Shown piece by piece: positions 1 to 9,728 of a DNA stretch of 62,920 bases. The notes under the pieces are model-generated. The model did not search any database. It saw only the letters and a list, made by a program, of their open reading frames with translations, and was not told the origin of the DNA. Each line of letters starts with the position of its first letter. Position 1 is the first letter of the stretch. A program made the translations under genes and the position numbers. Origin of the DNA: Allobosea sp. Leaf344 (GTDB lineage Bacteria > Pseudomonadota > Alphaproteobacteria > Rhizobiales > Beijerinckiaceae); contig NZ_LMRT01000001.1 in NCBI RefSeq assembly GCF_001426225.1, forward strand, positions 1,091,385 through 1,154,304, given 5' to 3'.

Positions 1-10
1 GCCGCCTGCG

Positions 11-784
11 TCACCGATTCTGGAAATCGGCTTTGCGCTTCTCGGCGAAGGCCGCCATGCCTTCTTTCTGGTCCTGCGTCGCGAAGAGGGCGGAAAAGAT
101 CCGCCGCTCGAAGCGCAGCCCCTCGCTCAGCGTCACCTCGAAGGCGCGGTTCACCGCCTCCTTCGCCATCAGCACGGAAGGCAGGGATTTGCCGGCGATA
201 CCGTCGGCGGCCTTCATCACTTCGGTCATCAGCTCGGCGAGCGGCACGATGCGGGCGACGAGGCCGGCCCGTTCCGCCTCGGTGGCGTCCATCATCCGGC
301 CGGTGAGGCAGAGATCCATCGCCTTCGCCTTTCCGATCGCCTTGGTCAGGCGCTGCGTGCCGCCGGCGCCGGGGATGACGCCGAGATTGATCTCGGGCTG
401 GCCAAATCTGGCATTGTCGGCGGCGATGATGAAGTCGCACATCATGGCGAGTTCGCAGCCGCCGCCGAGGGCGAAGCCCGCCACGGCGGCGATGATCGGC
501 TTGCGGCGCTGGCCGATGCGGTCCCAATCGGCGAATTTATCGTCGAGATAGGTCTCGGGGAAGCTGCGCGCCTGCATCTCCTTGATGTCGGCGCCGGCGG
601 CGAAGGCCTTTTCCGAACCGGTGATCACCATGCAGCCGATCGCGGGATCGGCCTCGAAACCGTCGATCGCCGCATTGACCTCGGCGATGAGCTGGCCGTT
701 CAGGGCGTTCAGCGCCTGGGGCCGGTTCAGGGTGATGACGCCGACCCTGCCCTTCACCTCGACGAGAATGGTCTCATAAGCCAT
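11..784 (-). CDS. Enoyl-CoA hydratase (crotonase family)
   Basis: A 257-residue crotonase-fold protein that hydrates 2-trans-enoyl-CoA, as in beta-oxidation or a related acyl-CoA route, in the cytoplasm. Residues 62-70 (AAGADIKEM) form the CoA/oxyanion-hole segment. Glu111 in [11 protein letters not shown] and Glu131 in [15 protein letters not shown] match the two catalytic glutamates of short-chain enoyl-CoA hydratase, which favours a hydratase over an isomerase. The start at 784 (MAYETILVE) fits family alignment; the frame runs further upstream but that part is Arg-rich and unlike the family. The exact substrate is not readable. Confidence 0.93.
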   Translation of the reverse strand: MAYETILVEVKGRVGVITLNRPQALNALNGQLIAEVNAAIDGFEADPAIGCMVITGSEKAFAAGADIKEMQARSFPETYLDDKFADWDRIGQRRKPIIAAVAGFALGGGCELAMMCDFIIAADNARFGQPEINLGVIPGAGGTQRLTKAIGKAKAMDLCLTGRMMDATEAERAGLVARIVPLAELMTEVMKAADGIAGKSLPSVLMAKEAVNRAFEVTLSEGLRFERRIFSALFATQDQKEGMAAFAEKRKADFQNR

Positions 785-933
785 GCCGGCCTCCCGCTGT
801 TTCTGCCGGGGCAGATGTAGCCGCAGGCGGGGCGGCGGTCCATGCGCGCCGGTGCAGAGCCGGATGGGGCGGCGCCGGCTTGCCCGGGCCTTCCCGATGG
901 TCTTCACTCCCGTCTCCCCATCAGGAAAGAGCC

Positions 934-1389
934 ATGCCGGACAGCGCCTCACCCTCCCCATCCGCGCCCGTGACCGGCGGTTGCCTGTGCGGCTCCGTCC
1001 GCTTCCGGCTGCGCGGCCCGGTGCTGGCGCGGCGCGCCTGCTGGTGCCGCGACTGTCAGTTCCTCTCCTCCGGCAACACCTCGATCAACCTGATCGTCGC
1101 GACCGAGGGCAGCGAGATCACCGGCGAGACCGACGTCTATGAGAGCGACGCCGATAGCGGCAACCGGATGCGGCGCAGCTTCTGCACGCGCTGCGGCACG
1201 CCGCTGTTCAGCGCCTCCTCGGGGCGGCCGCAGCTGATGGTGGTGCGGGCCGGGGCCCTCGACGACCCCGAGCTCGGCCGGCCGGAGGGCTTCATCTGGA
1301 CCGGTTCGGCGCCGAGCTGGGGGCTGATCGACCGCGATCTCGAATGTGTGGCCGGCCAGCCCGGGGCGCCGCCTCAGCCGCGCGGCTGA
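934..1389 (+). CDS. GFA family protein (CENP-V/GFA-type zinc protein)
   Basis: A 151-residue protein of the GFA (glutathione-dependent formaldehyde-activating enzyme-like) family. Zinc-ligand cysteines are visible as Cys17/Cys19 ([10 protein letters not shown]), CWCRDC at 36-41, and a later [10 protein letters not shown]. The start at 934 follows AGGAAAGA about 5 nt upstream. The family is named for formaldehyde-glutathione adduct chemistry, but most members have no proven substrate, so this call is structural. It converges on mutM and its last 16 bases overlap the 3' end of mutM. Confidence 0.88.
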   Translation: MPDSASPSPSAPVTGGCLCGSVRFRLRGPVLARRACWCRDCQFLSSGNTSINLIVATEGSEITGETDVYESDADSGNRMRRSFCTRCGTPLFSASSGRPQLMVVRAGALDDPELGRPEGFIWTGSAPSWGLIDRDLECVAGQPGAPPQPRG

Positions 1390-2264
1390 CAGCGCTCGCA
1401 ATAGAAGGTCGAGCGGCCGGACTGGACGAGGCGCCTGACGGGGGCGCCGCAGCCCGGCGTCGGGCAGGGTTCGCCCTCGCGGTCATAGACGCGGAAGCGA
1501 TGCTGGAAATAGCCGAGCGACCCGTCGGCATGGGCGAAGTCGCGCAAGGTCGAGCCGCCGGCGGCGACCGCCTCCTCGAGCACCTCGCGGATGATCGCGG
1601 CCAGCCTGTGCGCGCTCGCACGCGGACGCCCGGTGGCGGTGGCGAGGCTGCCGGCCGGGGCCTGCGGATGCAGCCCGGCGCGGAACAGCGCCTCGCAGAC
1701 ATAGATGTTGCCGAGACCCGCGACCAGGCGCTGGTCGAGCAGCGCGGCCTTCAGCGGCGCGGCCCGGCCGGCGAAGAGCCGCGCCAGCGTCTCGCCCGAG
1801 AGTTCGTTGCCGAGCGGCTCGATCCCCATCGCCCGGAAATGGCCCGTGGTGGCGAGATCGGCGCGCGCCACCAGATCCATGAAGCCGAAGCGGCGCACGT
1901 CGTTATAGGTGATGCGGGCGCCGCTGCCGAGATGGAAGACGACATGGTCATGCTGCGGATGCCGGCCGACCTCGCTGTAGAAGGCGCCGGGCTCCACCGG
2001 CTTTGTCCCCGGTGCCTCGACCACGAAACGGCCGCTCATCCCGAGATGCATGATCAGCGCCGATCCGTCGTCGAGATCGGCGATCAGATATTTGGCGCGC
2101 CGCGACAGCGCCTCGACCCGCCGCCCGGTCAGCCGCGCGACGAAGCGCTCCGGCAGGGGGAAGCGCAGATCGGGCCGGCGCAGCTCGACCGCGGCGATGA
2201 TCTGCCCGACCAGAGCGGGCTCCAGCCCGCGCCGGACGGTTTCGACCTCGGGAAGTTCCGGCAT
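1374..2264 (-). CDS. mutM: Formamidopyrimidine-DNA glycosylase
   Basis: Fpg/MutM base-excision repair enzyme, 296 residues, removing 8-oxoguanine and ring-opened purines and nicking the abasic site. The mature protein begins [13 protein letters not shown]; Pro2 is the Schiff-base nucleophile and Glu3 the partner catalytic acid, so the start is fixed at 2264 even though the frame continues upstream. The C-terminal zinc finger is complete: Cys267, Cys272, Cys289 and Cys292. It diverges from ubiE across about 100 bp. Confidence 0.97.
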   Translation of the reverse strand: MPELPEVETVRRGLEPALVGQIIAAVELRRPDLRFPLPERFVARLTGRRVEALSRRAKYLIADLDDGSALIMHLGMSGRFVVEAPGTKPVEPGAFYSEVGRHPQHDHVVFHLGSGARITYNDVRRFGFMDLVARADLATTGHFRAMGIEPLGNELSGETLARLFAGRAAPLKAALLDQRLVAGLGNIYVCEALFRAGLHPQAPAGSLATATGRPRASAHRLAAIIREVLEEAVAAGGSTLRDFAHADGSLGYFQHRFRVYDREGEPCPTPGCGAPVRRLVQSGRSTFYCERCQPRG

Positions 2265-2363
2265 CTGTCCTTGCGCGCTCCGAGCCTGCGTCGAGACGGG
2301 CCGCGACAAGCCCGGACAGTTTCGCTATTCATCGCGGGAGCCAAACACAAGAGCAGCCCGATC

Positions 2364-3125
2364 GTGACAGCAGCCTCCGACACCACCCATTTCGGCTATG
2401 AGACCGTGCCGCTCGCCCAGAAGCAGGCGAAGGTCGACGATGTCTTCCACAAGGTGGCGGGTCGCTACGATCTGATGAACGACCTGATGTCGGGCGGGCT
2501 GCACCGGATCTGGAAAGATGCGCTGATCACCACGCTGAAACCGGCGCGGGACCGGCCCTTCCACCATCTCGACGTCGCCGGCGGCACGGGGGACGTCGCT
2601 TTCCAGGTGCTGGAGGCCGCCGGCCCGCAGGCCGACGTCACGGTGCTCGACATCAATGCCGAGATGCTGAGCGTCGGGCGCGAGCGTGCGCAGCGGCGCT
2701 TTCCCGGGGATGGGCGCATCCGCTTCGTGCAGGGCAATGCCGAGGCGCTCGCTCTGCCGGAGGGGCATTTCGACGCCTATACGATCGCCTTCGGCATCCG
2801 CAACGTGCCGCAGATCGACCTCGCTTTGGCGGAGGCCCATCGCGTGCTGAAGCGCGGCGGGCGCTTCCTCTGCCTCGAATTCAGCCATGTCGACGTGCCG
2901 CTGCTCGACAGGATCTACGAGGCCTATTCCTTCAACGTGATCCCGCCGATGGGGCGGATGGTGACCGGCGAGGCCGAGCCCTACCAATATCTGGTGGAAT
3001 CGATCCGCAAATTCCCGAAGCCGCAGGCTTTCGCCGCGATGATGGAGGAGGCGGGGTTCCGCCGCGCGCGCTACACGCCGATGACCGGCGGGGTGGTGGC
3101 GCTGCATTCGGGCTGGAAGCTGTGA
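2364..3125 (+). CDS. ubiE: Demethylmenaquinone/ubiquinone C-methyltransferase
   Basis: A class I SAM methyltransferase of 253 residues that C-methylates the ubiquinone precursor ring (and demethylmenaquinone if present). The SAM motif LDVAGGTGD lies at about 69-77, and the [17 protein letters not shown] and [10 protein letters not shown] segments are typical of UbiE. The start is GTG at 2364; the long open frame upstream is only the antisense of mutM. ubiB follows after 19 nt, so the pair is probably one transcription unit for quinone biosynthesis. Confidence 0.95.
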   Translation: MTAASDTTHFGYETVPLAQKQAKVDDVFHKVAGRYDLMNDLMSGGLHRIWKDALITTLKPARDRPFHHLDVAGGTGDVAFQVLEAAGPQADVTVLDINAEMLSVGRERAQRRFPGDGRIRFVQGNAEALALPEGHFDAYTIAFGIRNVPQIDLALAEAHRVLKRGGRFLCLEFSHVDVPLLDRIYEAYSFNVIPPMGRMVTGEAEPYQYLVESIRKFPKPQAFAAMMEEAGFRRARYTPMTGGVVALHSGWKL

Positions 3126-3144
3126 CGCGCATTCCGGCCCGCTC

Positions 3145-4701
3145 ATGATCGCCTCGCTGTTCCACATCGCCCGCACCGCGCGGATCGGGTTCGTGCTGGC
3201 CCGTGAGGGCGCGCTGGCGCTGGTCGATCCCTCGGTGCTGCCGCCGCTGGCGCGCGGCGCGATCCGGCTCGGGCGGCTGATCGAGCGGCCGGGCGCCGGC
3301 TCTTCGGCGACGCGGCTGGCCGCGGCGCTGGAGCGGCTGGGGCCGAGCTACGTCAAGTTCGGCCAGTTCCTGGCGACGCGGCCCGATGTCGTGGGCATGC
3401 GGATCGCCGCCGATCTCTCGGCGCTCCAGGACCGGATGCCGCCCTTCCCGATGGAGCAGGCGCGGGCCACGATCGCCGCCGCCCATGGGCTGCCGGCCGA
3501 GCAGGTCTTCGCCGAATTCGGCCCGCCCGTCGCCGCCGCCTCGATCGCGCAGGTGCATCGGGCGCGGCTGAAGGATGGGCGCGAGGTCGCGGTGAAGGTG
3601 CTGCGGCCGGGCATTCGCGACCGGTTCCAGCGCGATCTCGCGGCCATGCGCTTCGGCGCGGAATGGGCCGAGCGGCGCTCGGCGGAAGCACGCCGGCTGC
3701 GCTTTTCCGGCGTCGTCGACACGCTGGCGCGCTCGGTGACGATGGAGATGGATCTGCGGCTGGAAGCCGCCGCGCTCTCCGAATTCGCCGAGAACACCCG
3801 CGAGGATGCCGATTTCCGGGTGCCGGAGCCGGATTGGCAGCTGACCGCGCGCGAGATGCTGGTCGATGAATGGATCGACGGGGTGCGCCTGTCGGACATC
3901 GCCGGGCTGCAGGCGGCGGGGCATGATCTCGTCGCGCTGGCGCAGACGGTGATCCAGTCCTTCCTGAAACACGCGATCCGCGACGGCTTCTTCCATGCCG
4001 ACATGCATCCGGGCAATCTCTTCGTCGATGCGCAGGGCCGCCTCGTCGCGGTCGATGGCGGCATCATGGGGCGGCTTGGCCCCAAGGAGCGGCGCTTCCT
4101 GGCGGAGATCCTGCTCGGCTTCATCCAGCGCGACTATACCCGCGTCGCCGAGGTGCATTTCGAGGCGGGCTATGTTCCGGCTCATCATTCGGTCGCGGAT
4201 TTCGCCCAGGCGATCCGCGCCGTCGGCGAGCCGATCCACGACCGCAGCGCCGACCAGATCTCGATGGCCAAGGTGCTGACCCTGCTCTTCGAGATCACCG
4301 GCCTGTTCGACATGGCGACGCGCACCGAGCTCGTCATGCTGCAGAAGACAATGGTGGTGGTCGAGGGCGTGGCGCGCACGCTCGATCCGCATCTCGACAT
4401 GTGGACCACGGCCGAGCCCGTGGTGCGCGACTGGATCACTCGCAATCTCGGGCCGATCGGCAAGATCGAGGATGCCGGGCGCGGCGCGAAATCGCTGCTC
4501 TTCAGCCTGGCCGCCCTGCCCGACACGGTCGCGCGCGCCGAGCGCGTGCTGGGCCAGATCGAGGATGCGTCGCGGCGCGGCTTCGCGCTCGACGAGCGCA
4601 GCATCGAGGCGATCGGACGCGCCGAGGCGCAGCGCAATCGCTGGGGCAACTGGGCGCTCTGGGTCATCGCGGCGCTCGTCGCCATCGCCGTCTTCGGCTG
4701 A
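3145..4701 (+). CDS. ubiB: Ubiquinone biosynthesis kinase-like protein UbiB
   Basis: A 518-residue ABC1/ADCK atypical kinase needed for coenzyme Q synthesis; a membrane-associated ATPase rather than a classical kinase. Visible motifs are KFGQ at 71-74, the alanine-rich loop AAASIAQVH at about 130-138 that replaces the glycine loop, Lys151 (VAVKVLRPG), HADMHPGN near 284, and Asp304 in VDGG at the metal-binding position. A hydrophobic helix ends the protein (about 499-518), as expected for the membrane anchor. The DFG-equivalent reads DGG here; E. coli UbiB has DCG, so this is unlikely to be inactivating. Confidence 0.94.
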   Translation: MIASLFHIARTARIGFVLAREGALALVDPSVLPPLARGAIRLGRLIERPGAGSSATRLAAALERLGPSYVKFGQFLATRPDVVGMRIAADLSALQDRMPPFPMEQARATIAAAHGLPAEQVFAEFGPPVAAASIAQVHRARLKDGREVAVKVLRPGIRDRFQRDLAAMRFGAEWAERRSAEARRLRFSGVVDTLARSVTMEMDLRLEAAALSEFAENTREDADFRVPEPDWQLTAREMLVDEWIDGVRLSDIAGLQAAGHDLVALAQTVIQSFLKHAIRDGFFHADMHPGNLFVDAQGRLVAVDGGIMGRLGPKERRFLAEILLGFIQRDYTRVAEVHFEAGYVPAHHSVADFAQAIRAVGEPIHDRSADQISMAKVLTLLFEITGLFDMATRTELVMLQKTMVVVEGVARTLDPHLDMWTTAEPVVRDWITRNLGPIGKIEDAGRGAKSLLFSLAALPDTVARAERVLGQIEDASRRGFALDERSIEAIGRAEAQRNRWGNWALWVIAALVAIAVFG

Positions 4702-4753
4702 CGCTGCGGTTTTCCTGCACCCCGGCTTGCTCTAGGCTGGGCGCAACCAGAGG

Positions 4754-6220
4754 ATGCCAGCCGCGATGCGTTTCGAGACCGCCGCCACGCCCGAAGCCGC
4801 CGTCGACCGGCTGGAGGCGCTGTACGAACAGGCGAAGACGGCTCTGCGCGGCGATCTGCACCATTTCTTCGCGACCGGCGAGCCGCCCGACGCCGCCAAG
4901 CGCAGCCTCTACCGCTACCCGCTGCTGCGCGTGACCTATGCGCCGTCGCAGCTGCCGGCCGCGACCCGGCGCGGCTACGCGAAATTCGCCGCGCCCGGGG
5001 TCTATTCCACCACGGTGACGCATCCGCAGGAGTTCCGCGCCTATCTGCTCGACCAGCTGCGCCCGCTGGTGGCCGAATATGGCGCGACGCTCGAGACCGG
5101 GGTCAGCCAGCAGGAAATCCCCTATCCCTATGCGCTGGAAGGCGGGGACGAGCTCGGCCGCGGCAAGGTGACGGCCGCCGAGCTGGCGCGGCATCTCCCG
5201 ACGCCGCTGCTCTCGCTGGTCGGGGACGAGATCGCCGACGGCACCTTCGAACTGGTGGATGGCGAGCCGCGGCCCCTGTCGCTGTTCGATGCGGTGCGCG
5301 TCGATTATTCGCTGCGACGGCTGGTGCATTACACCGGCACGGATTGGCGGGCGGTGCAGCCCTGGGTGCTGCTGACGAATTATCACCGCTATGTCGACCA
5401 GTTCGTGCGGCTCGGCCTGGCCGAGATCGAGGCCGGGACGGCGCAGGCGCTGGTGACGCCGGGCGGGGTGCGGATCGAGCGCGACGGGATCGACGTCAGC
5501 GCCGCCGAGCGGGTGATGGCGGCCCCCTGGCACCGTTTCCAGATGCCGGCCTACCACCTGATCCGCGAGACCGGCCAGGGCGTGACCCTGATCAATATCG
5601 GCGTCGGCCCCTCCAACGCCAAGAACATCACCGATCATCTCGCGGTGCTGAGGCCCAATTGCTGGCTGATGGTCGGCCATTGCGGCGGGCTGCGGCAGAC
5701 GCAGATCATCGGCGACTACGTGCTCGCCCATGCCTATCTGCGCCAGGACCACATCCTGGACGAGCTGGTGCCGCCGGAGGTGCCGATCCCGGCGCTGGCC
5801 GAGGTGCAGGTCGCGCTGCAGCAGGCGGCGGCGGAGATCACCGGGGAGAGCGGCGACCGGCTGAAGAACCGGCTGCGCACCGGCACGGTGGTGACGCAGG
5901 ACGACCGCAACTGGGAACTGCGCTGGACCAAGGAGCGCCGCCGCATCAACCTGTCGCGCGCCATCGCGGTCGACATGGAATCGGGCACCATCGCCGCCCA
6001 GGGCTACAGGCTGCGCGTGCCCTATGGCACGTTGCTCTGCGTCTCCGACAAGCCGCTGCATGGCGAGATCAAGCTGCCGGGCGCCGCCAACGCCTTCTAT
6101 GAGCGTGCGGTGAGCGAGCATCTGCGCATCGGCCTCGCGGCGCTGGAGAAGCTGAAGGAGGCGGGCTCGACCATCCATTCCCGCAAGCTCAGGAGCTTCG
6201 ACGAGCCGCCCTTCCGCTAG
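4754..6220 (+). CDS. amn: AMP nucleosidase
   Basis: A 488-residue enzyme hydrolysing AMP to adenine and ribose 5-phosphate, setting purine nucleotide levels; length matches E. coli Amn (about 480). The N-terminal half is the family-specific alpha/beta domain. The C-terminal half is a nucleoside-phosphorylase-like fold with NIGVGPSNAKNITDHLAVLR, VGHCGGLR and AVDMESGTIAAQGYR, where the MES signature contacts ribose. Start 4754 is used; an in-frame ATG at 4766 is an alternative. It stands alone after ubiB. Confidence 0.95.
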   Translation: MPAAMRFETAATPEAAVDRLEALYEQAKTALRGDLHHFFATGEPPDAAKRSLYRYPLLRVTYAPSQLPAATRRGYAKFAAPGVYSTTVTHPQEFRAYLLDQLRPLVAEYGATLETGVSQQEIPYPYALEGGDELGRGKVTAAELARHLPTPLLSLVGDEIADGTFELVDGEPRPLSLFDAVRVDYSLRRLVHYTGTDWRAVQPWVLLTNYHRYVDQFVRLGLAEIEAGTAQALVTPGGVRIERDGIDVSAAERVMAAPWHRFQMPAYHLIRETGQGVTLINIGVGPSNAKNITDHLAVLRPNCWLMVGHCGGLRQTQIIGDYVLAHAYLRQDHILDELVPPEVPIPALAEVQVALQQAAAEITGESGDRLKNRLRTGTVVTQDDRNWELRWTKERRRINLSRAIAVDMESGTIAAQGYRLRVPYGTLLCVSDKPLHGEIKLPGAANAFYERAVSEHLRIGLAALEKLKEAGSTIHSRKLRSFDEPPFR

Positions 6221-6321
6221 CCGCGCCGCTTGCTGCGCCCCCCCCGCGCTGCCAGGCCGGCTGCCGATGACAGGCCGGCCCGGCTGATGCTACGACACTG
6301 CCGTCGCGTATCCGGAGCCTC

Positions 6322-7590
6322 ATGCCCTTGCCACCCTCCCGCTCGATCCTGCTGATCATCGGCGGCGGCATCGCCGCCTATAAATGCCTCGAGCTGATCC
6401 GGCGGCTCAAGGATCGCGGCATCGCCACCCGCGCCATCCTGACCAAGGCCGGGGCGCAGTTCGTGACCCCCCTCGCCGTGTCGTCACTGGCGGGCGAGCG
6501 CTGCTTCACCGATCTGTTCTCGCTGACGGACGAGGCCGATATCGGCCATATCGCGCTGTCGCGCTCGACGGACCTGCTCGTGGTGGCCCCGGCCACGGCC
6601 GATCTGATGGCGAAGATGGCGACCGGGCTCGCCAATGATCTCGCCTCCACCGCGCTGCTCGCTACCGACAAGCGCGTGCTGATCGCGCCGGCGATGAACC
6701 CGCGGATGTGGGACCATCCGGCGACGCGCCGCAACCTCGCCCAGCTGCGGAAGGACGGCGTCCTCGTCGTCGGGCCGAATGCCGGGGCGATGGCCGAGCG
6801 CGGCGAGAGCGGGGTCGGGCGGATGGCGGAGCCGGCCGAGATTTTGGCCGCGATCGAGCTCGCTCTGGCCGGCGAGCCGGCTTTGGAACCGCGCGCCATC
6901 GGCTTTCTCGGGCGGATCGCCGATGGCGGAGGCCAGGCGCTGGCCGGCCGCCATGTGCTGGTGACTTCGGGGCCGACGCATGAGCCGATCGACCCGGTGC
7001 GCTACATCGCCAATCGCTCCTCGGGCAAGCAGGGCCATGCCATCGCCGCGGCCGCCGCCGCGGCGGGGGCGAAGGTGACGCTCGTCTCCGGGCCGGTGAA
7101 ACTGCCCGATCCACCCGGCGTGACCACGCTCCATGTCGAATCGGCGCGGGAGATGCTGGCGGCGGTGGAACAGGCGCTGCCCGCGGACATCGCGATCTTC
7201 GCCGCGGCCGTCGCGGATTGGCGGGTCGCCGATGCCGCGCCGGAAAAGCTGAAGAAGGGCGAGGCCGGCACGCCGGCGCTGGCGCTGGTCGAGAATCCCG
7301 ACATTCTGCGCAGCGTCGCGCAGCGCTCCGAGGGGCGCCCGGCTCTGGTGGTCGGCTTCGCGGCCGAAACCGAGACCGTGCTCGATCACGCCCGCGCCAA
7401 GCTCGCCCGCAAGGGCTGTGACCTGATCGTCGCCAATGATGTCGGCGGTACCGGGGTGATGGGCGGCGACGCCAATACCGTGCATCTGGTCTCGGCCGCC
7501 GGCGTCGAGACCTGGCCGACCCTGCCCAAGGATGAGGTGGCGCAGCGGCTCGTCGCCCATCTCGCGCGGCTGACGGGGCGCAAGCCGTGA
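6322..7590 (+). CDS. coaBC: Bifunctional phosphopantothenoylcysteine decarboxylase / phosphopantothenate-cysteine ligase
   Basis: A 422-residue fusion catalysing two successive coenzyme A steps. The N-terminal flavoprotein (CoaC, about 1-190) has GGGIAAYK, the active-site histidine region [27 protein letters not shown] and the APAMNPRMW substrate loop. The C-terminal ligase (CoaB, about 210-422) opens with [20 protein letters not shown], then [10 protein letters not shown] and AAVADWR. Its stop overlaps the GTG start of dut (GTGA), so the two are translationally coupled. Confidence 0.97.
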   Translation: MPLPPSRSILLIIGGGIAAYKCLELIRRLKDRGIATRAILTKAGAQFVTPLAVSSLAGERCFTDLFSLTDEADIGHIALSRSTDLLVVAPATADLMAKMATGLANDLASTALLATDKRVLIAPAMNPRMWDHPATRRNLAQLRKDGVLVVGPNAGAMAERGESGVGRMAEPAEILAAIELALAGEPALEPRAIGFLGRIADGGGQALAGRHVLVTSGPTHEPIDPVRYIANRSSGKQGHAIAAAAAAAGAKVTLVSGPVKLPDPPGVTTLHVESAREMLAAVEQALPADIAIFAAAVADWRVADAAPEKLKKGEAGTPALALVENPDILRSVAQRSEGRPALVVGFAAETETVLDHARAKLARKGCDLIVANDVGGTGVMGGDANTVHLVSAAGVETWPTLPKDEVAQRLVAHLARLTGRKP

Positions 7591-8066
7591 GCACGCGGAT
7601 CGCGGTGCGCCGCCTGCCGCATGCCGCGGACCTGCCGCTGCCCGCCTATGAGACGGCGGGCGCCGCCGGTCTCGACCTGCGCGCCGCTCTCGGTGCCGGG
7701 CAGAGCCTCACCCTGTCGCCCGCCGCACAGGTGCTGGTGCCGACGGGGCTGATGCTGCAATTGCCAGAGGGGTTCGAGGGCCAGGTCCGGCCGCGCTCCG
7801 GCCTCGCCGCCCGACATGGCGTCACCGTGCTGAACGCGCCCGGGACGGTCGACAGCGATTATCGCGGCGAGGTCAAGGTCATCCTGATCAACCATGGCCG
7901 GGCCGCCGTCACCATCGGCCATGGCGACCGCATCGCGCAGCTGGTGATCGCGCCCGTGACCCGCGTCAGCCTGGTCGAGAGCGAGACGCTCGACGCGACG
8001 GCGCGGGGCGCGGGCGGCTTCGGCTCCACCGGCATGATCGAGACCAGCAAGGGGACGTCGTCGTGA
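7587..8066 (+). CDS. dut: dUTP diphosphatase
   Basis: Trimeric dUTPase, 159 residues, hydrolysing dUTP to dUMP to keep uracil out of DNA. All five family motifs are present: [45 protein letters not shown] and the C-terminal P-loop-like [10 protein letters not shown]. The start is GTG at 7587, overlapping the coaBC stop. The end overlaps the next gene in the same GTGA arrangement. The coaBC-dut neighbourhood is common in proteobacteria. Confidence 0.97.
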   Translation: MSTRIAVRRLPHAADLPLPAYETAGAAGLDLRAALGAGQSLTLSPAAQVLVPTGLMLQLPEGFEGQVRPRSGLAARHGVTVLNAPGTVDSDYRGEVKVILINHGRAAVTIGHGDRIAQLVIAPVTRVSLVESETLDATARGAGGFGSTGMIETSKGTSS

Positions 8067-8515
8067 ATCTGCTCTCGCGCCGCAGCCTGCTCGCCATTGC
8101 GGCCGTCGTCGACATCGCGCTGCATGCGCGGCCGAGCCCCGTCGCCGCAAAGATGCTGGCGGCGCGGCACGACCTGCCGCCCCGCCATCTCGAGACCCTG
8201 CTGCAGGCGCTGGTGCGCGTCGGCATCCTCAAAGGGGTGCGCGGCCCGCGCGGCGGCTACGAGCTCGCCCGCGAGCGCCGCCGGATCACCGCCGGCGACA
8301 TCGCGCGCGCCGCGATGCAGGAGGCCGGCGACGACGTGCTGGGCCCGCTGCCGAAATCGGCGCTGATCGACGCGGTGATCGGGCCGCAGGTCGGCCGCGC
8401 GGGCGAAGCCTTCCTGGCCGTGCTCGACGGCGTCACCGTGGAGGATCTGTGCCGGGAGGCGGAGGGCAGCGCGCTGGTGCGCGGGCAGGAACCCCTGGCT
8501 GATTTCACAATCTGA
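8063..8515 (+). CDS. Rrf2 family transcriptional regulator
   Basis: A 150-residue winged-helix regulator. The N-terminal HTH is recognisable, with [19 protein letters not shown] and the wing [14 protein letters not shown], the Rrf2 hallmark. Only one cysteine is present (DLCREAEG), so it lacks the three-cysteine Fe-S site of IscR/NsrR/RirA and more likely senses a small molecule or partner protein, as CymR does with cysteine synthase. It is coupled to dut (GTGA overlap) and lies 82 bp upstream of cysK, so control of cysteine synthesis is the natural inference. An inverted repeat straddles its stop codon. Confidence 0.9.
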   Translation: MNLLSRRSLLAIAAVVDIALHARPSPVAAKMLAARHDLPPRHLETLLQALVRVGILKGVRGPRGGYELARERRRITAGDIARAAMQEAGDDVLGPLPKSALIDAVIGPQVGRAGEAFLAVLDGVTVEDLCREAEGSALVRGQEPLADFTI

Positions 8516-8518
8516 AAT
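8502..8518. promoter_or_regulatory. Inverted repeat ATTTCA-N5-TGAAAT before cysK
   Basis: A perfect 6-bp inverted repeat with a 5-bp centre overlaps the stop codon of the Rrf2 gene. It is followed by an unusually AT-rich stretch (about 8515-8543) in an otherwise GC-rich region. It lies about 80 bp upstream of the cysK start and could be the operator of the adjacent Rrf2 regulator. This is inference from position and symmetry only. Confidence 0.35.
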
Positions 8519-8597
8519 GTGATTTATTTAATTTATCGACAGATGACGTGAATAGGCGTAGCCTGGCTCCATCGAAGCTCGCTTCAGGAGAGCCCCC

Positions 8598-9584
8598 ATG
8601 GCCGAAGCCGCCCGCAAGCTCACCCCCGCCCCGCTGAAATCCCCCGGCCGCGGCCGGGTCTACGAGTCGATCACCGATACGATCGGCGATACGCCGCTGG
8701 TCAGGCTGAACAGGTTGCCGGCCGAACGTGGCGTCAAGGCGACGATCCTGGCCAAGCTCGAATTCTTCAACCCGATATCGAGCGTCAAGGACCGTATCGG
8801 CGTCAACATGATCGACGCGCTGGAGGCCTCCGGCGCGCTGAAGCCGGGCGGGACACTGATCGAGCCGACCTCGGGCAATACCGGCATCGCCTTGGCGTTC
8901 GTCGCGGCGGCCCGCGGCTACCGCCTGATCCTGGTGATGCCGGAGACGATGTCGATCGAGCGCCGCAAGATGCTGGCGCTGCTCGGCGCCGAGCTGGTGC
9001 TGACGCCGGGGCCGGGCGGCATGCGCGGCGCCGTGGCGCGCGCCGAGGAGCTGAAGGCCGAGATCCCGGGCGCGATCATTCCGCAGCAATTCGAGAACCC
9101 GCATAATCCGGAGATCCACCGCCACACCACGGCCGAGGAGATCTGGAACGACACCGAAGGCCGGGTCGACATCTTCATCTCCGGCGTCGGCACGGGGGGC
9201 ACAATCACCGGCGTCGGCCAGGTGCTGAAGCAGAAGAAGCCCGGCGTGCAGATCGTCGCGGTCGAGCCGGAGGATTCGCCGGTGCTCTCGGGCGGCGCGG
9301 CCGGTCCTCACAAAATCCAGGGCATCGGCGCCGGCTTCGTGCCGGGCGTGCTCGACCGCTCGGTGATCGACGAGGTGGTCACGGTCGGCAACCAGACCGC
9401 CTTCGAGACCTCGCGGGCGCTGGCCAAGTCGGAGGGTATCCCGGCCGGCATCTCCTCGGGCGCGGCGATCGCCGCGGCGCTCGAGGTCGGCGCGAGGCCC
9501 GAAAACGCCGGCAAGACCATCGTGGTGATCATCCCCTCCTTCGCCGAGCGCTATATTTCGAGCGCGCTGTTCGAAGGGCTCTGA
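8598..9584 (+). CDS. cysK: Cysteine synthase A (O-acetylserine sulfhydrylase)
   Basis: A PLP enzyme of 328 residues making L-cysteine from O-acetylserine and sulfide. Lys64 in SSVKDR binds PLP, TSGNTG at 91-96 binds the substrate carboxylate, and [12 protein letters not shown] forms the phosphate-binding glycine loop. [12 protein letters not shown] near the C terminus is also typical. AGGAGAG lies just upstream of the ATG. The preceding Rrf2 gene and the AT-rich promoter segment suggest sulfur- or cysteine-responsive control. Confidence 0.96.
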   Translation: MAEAARKLTPAPLKSPGRGRVYESITDTIGDTPLVRLNRLPAERGVKATILAKLEFFNPISSVKDRIGVNMIDALEASGALKPGGTLIEPTSGNTGIALAFVAAARGYRLILVMPETMSIERRKMLALLGAELVLTPGPGGMRGAVARAEELKAEIPGAIIPQQFENPHNPEIHRHTTAEEIWNDTEGRVDIFISGVGTGGTITGVGQVLKQKKPGVQIVAVEPEDSPVLSGGAAGPHKIQGIGAGFVPGVLDRSVIDEVVTVGNQTAFETSRALAKSEGIPAGISSGAAIAAALEVGARPENAGKTIVVIIPSFAERYISSALFEGL

Positions 9585-9631
9585 GTCCCGAACAAGAGCA
9601 TTCGCAAAAGCCTCGCGAATCTGATCTGACC

Positions 9632-9664
9632 ATCGTGGCGCGGGCGCCTTGCCCGCGCCGCGAT
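9632..9664 (+). terminator. Strong hairpin downstream of cysK
   Basis: An inverted repeat with arms ATCGTGGCGCGGGC and GCCCGCGCCGCGAT around a 5-nt loop gives a near-perfect 14-bp GC-rich stem 48 nt after the cysK stop. No T-run follows, so it is either an imperfect intrinsic terminator or an mRNA 3'-end stabilising hairpin. Confidence 0.5.
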
Positions 9665-9728
9665 CCGCCTGCCGATCGGACGGGGATCGCCGAGCGCAGC
9701 GACGGTCCGAGCCGGGGGGTCATCGATC

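Noticed and set aside
6252..6280. Direct repeat CAGGCCGGC twice before coaBC
   Set aside because: Short, GC-rich and expected by chance at this base composition; no dyad or promoter context.
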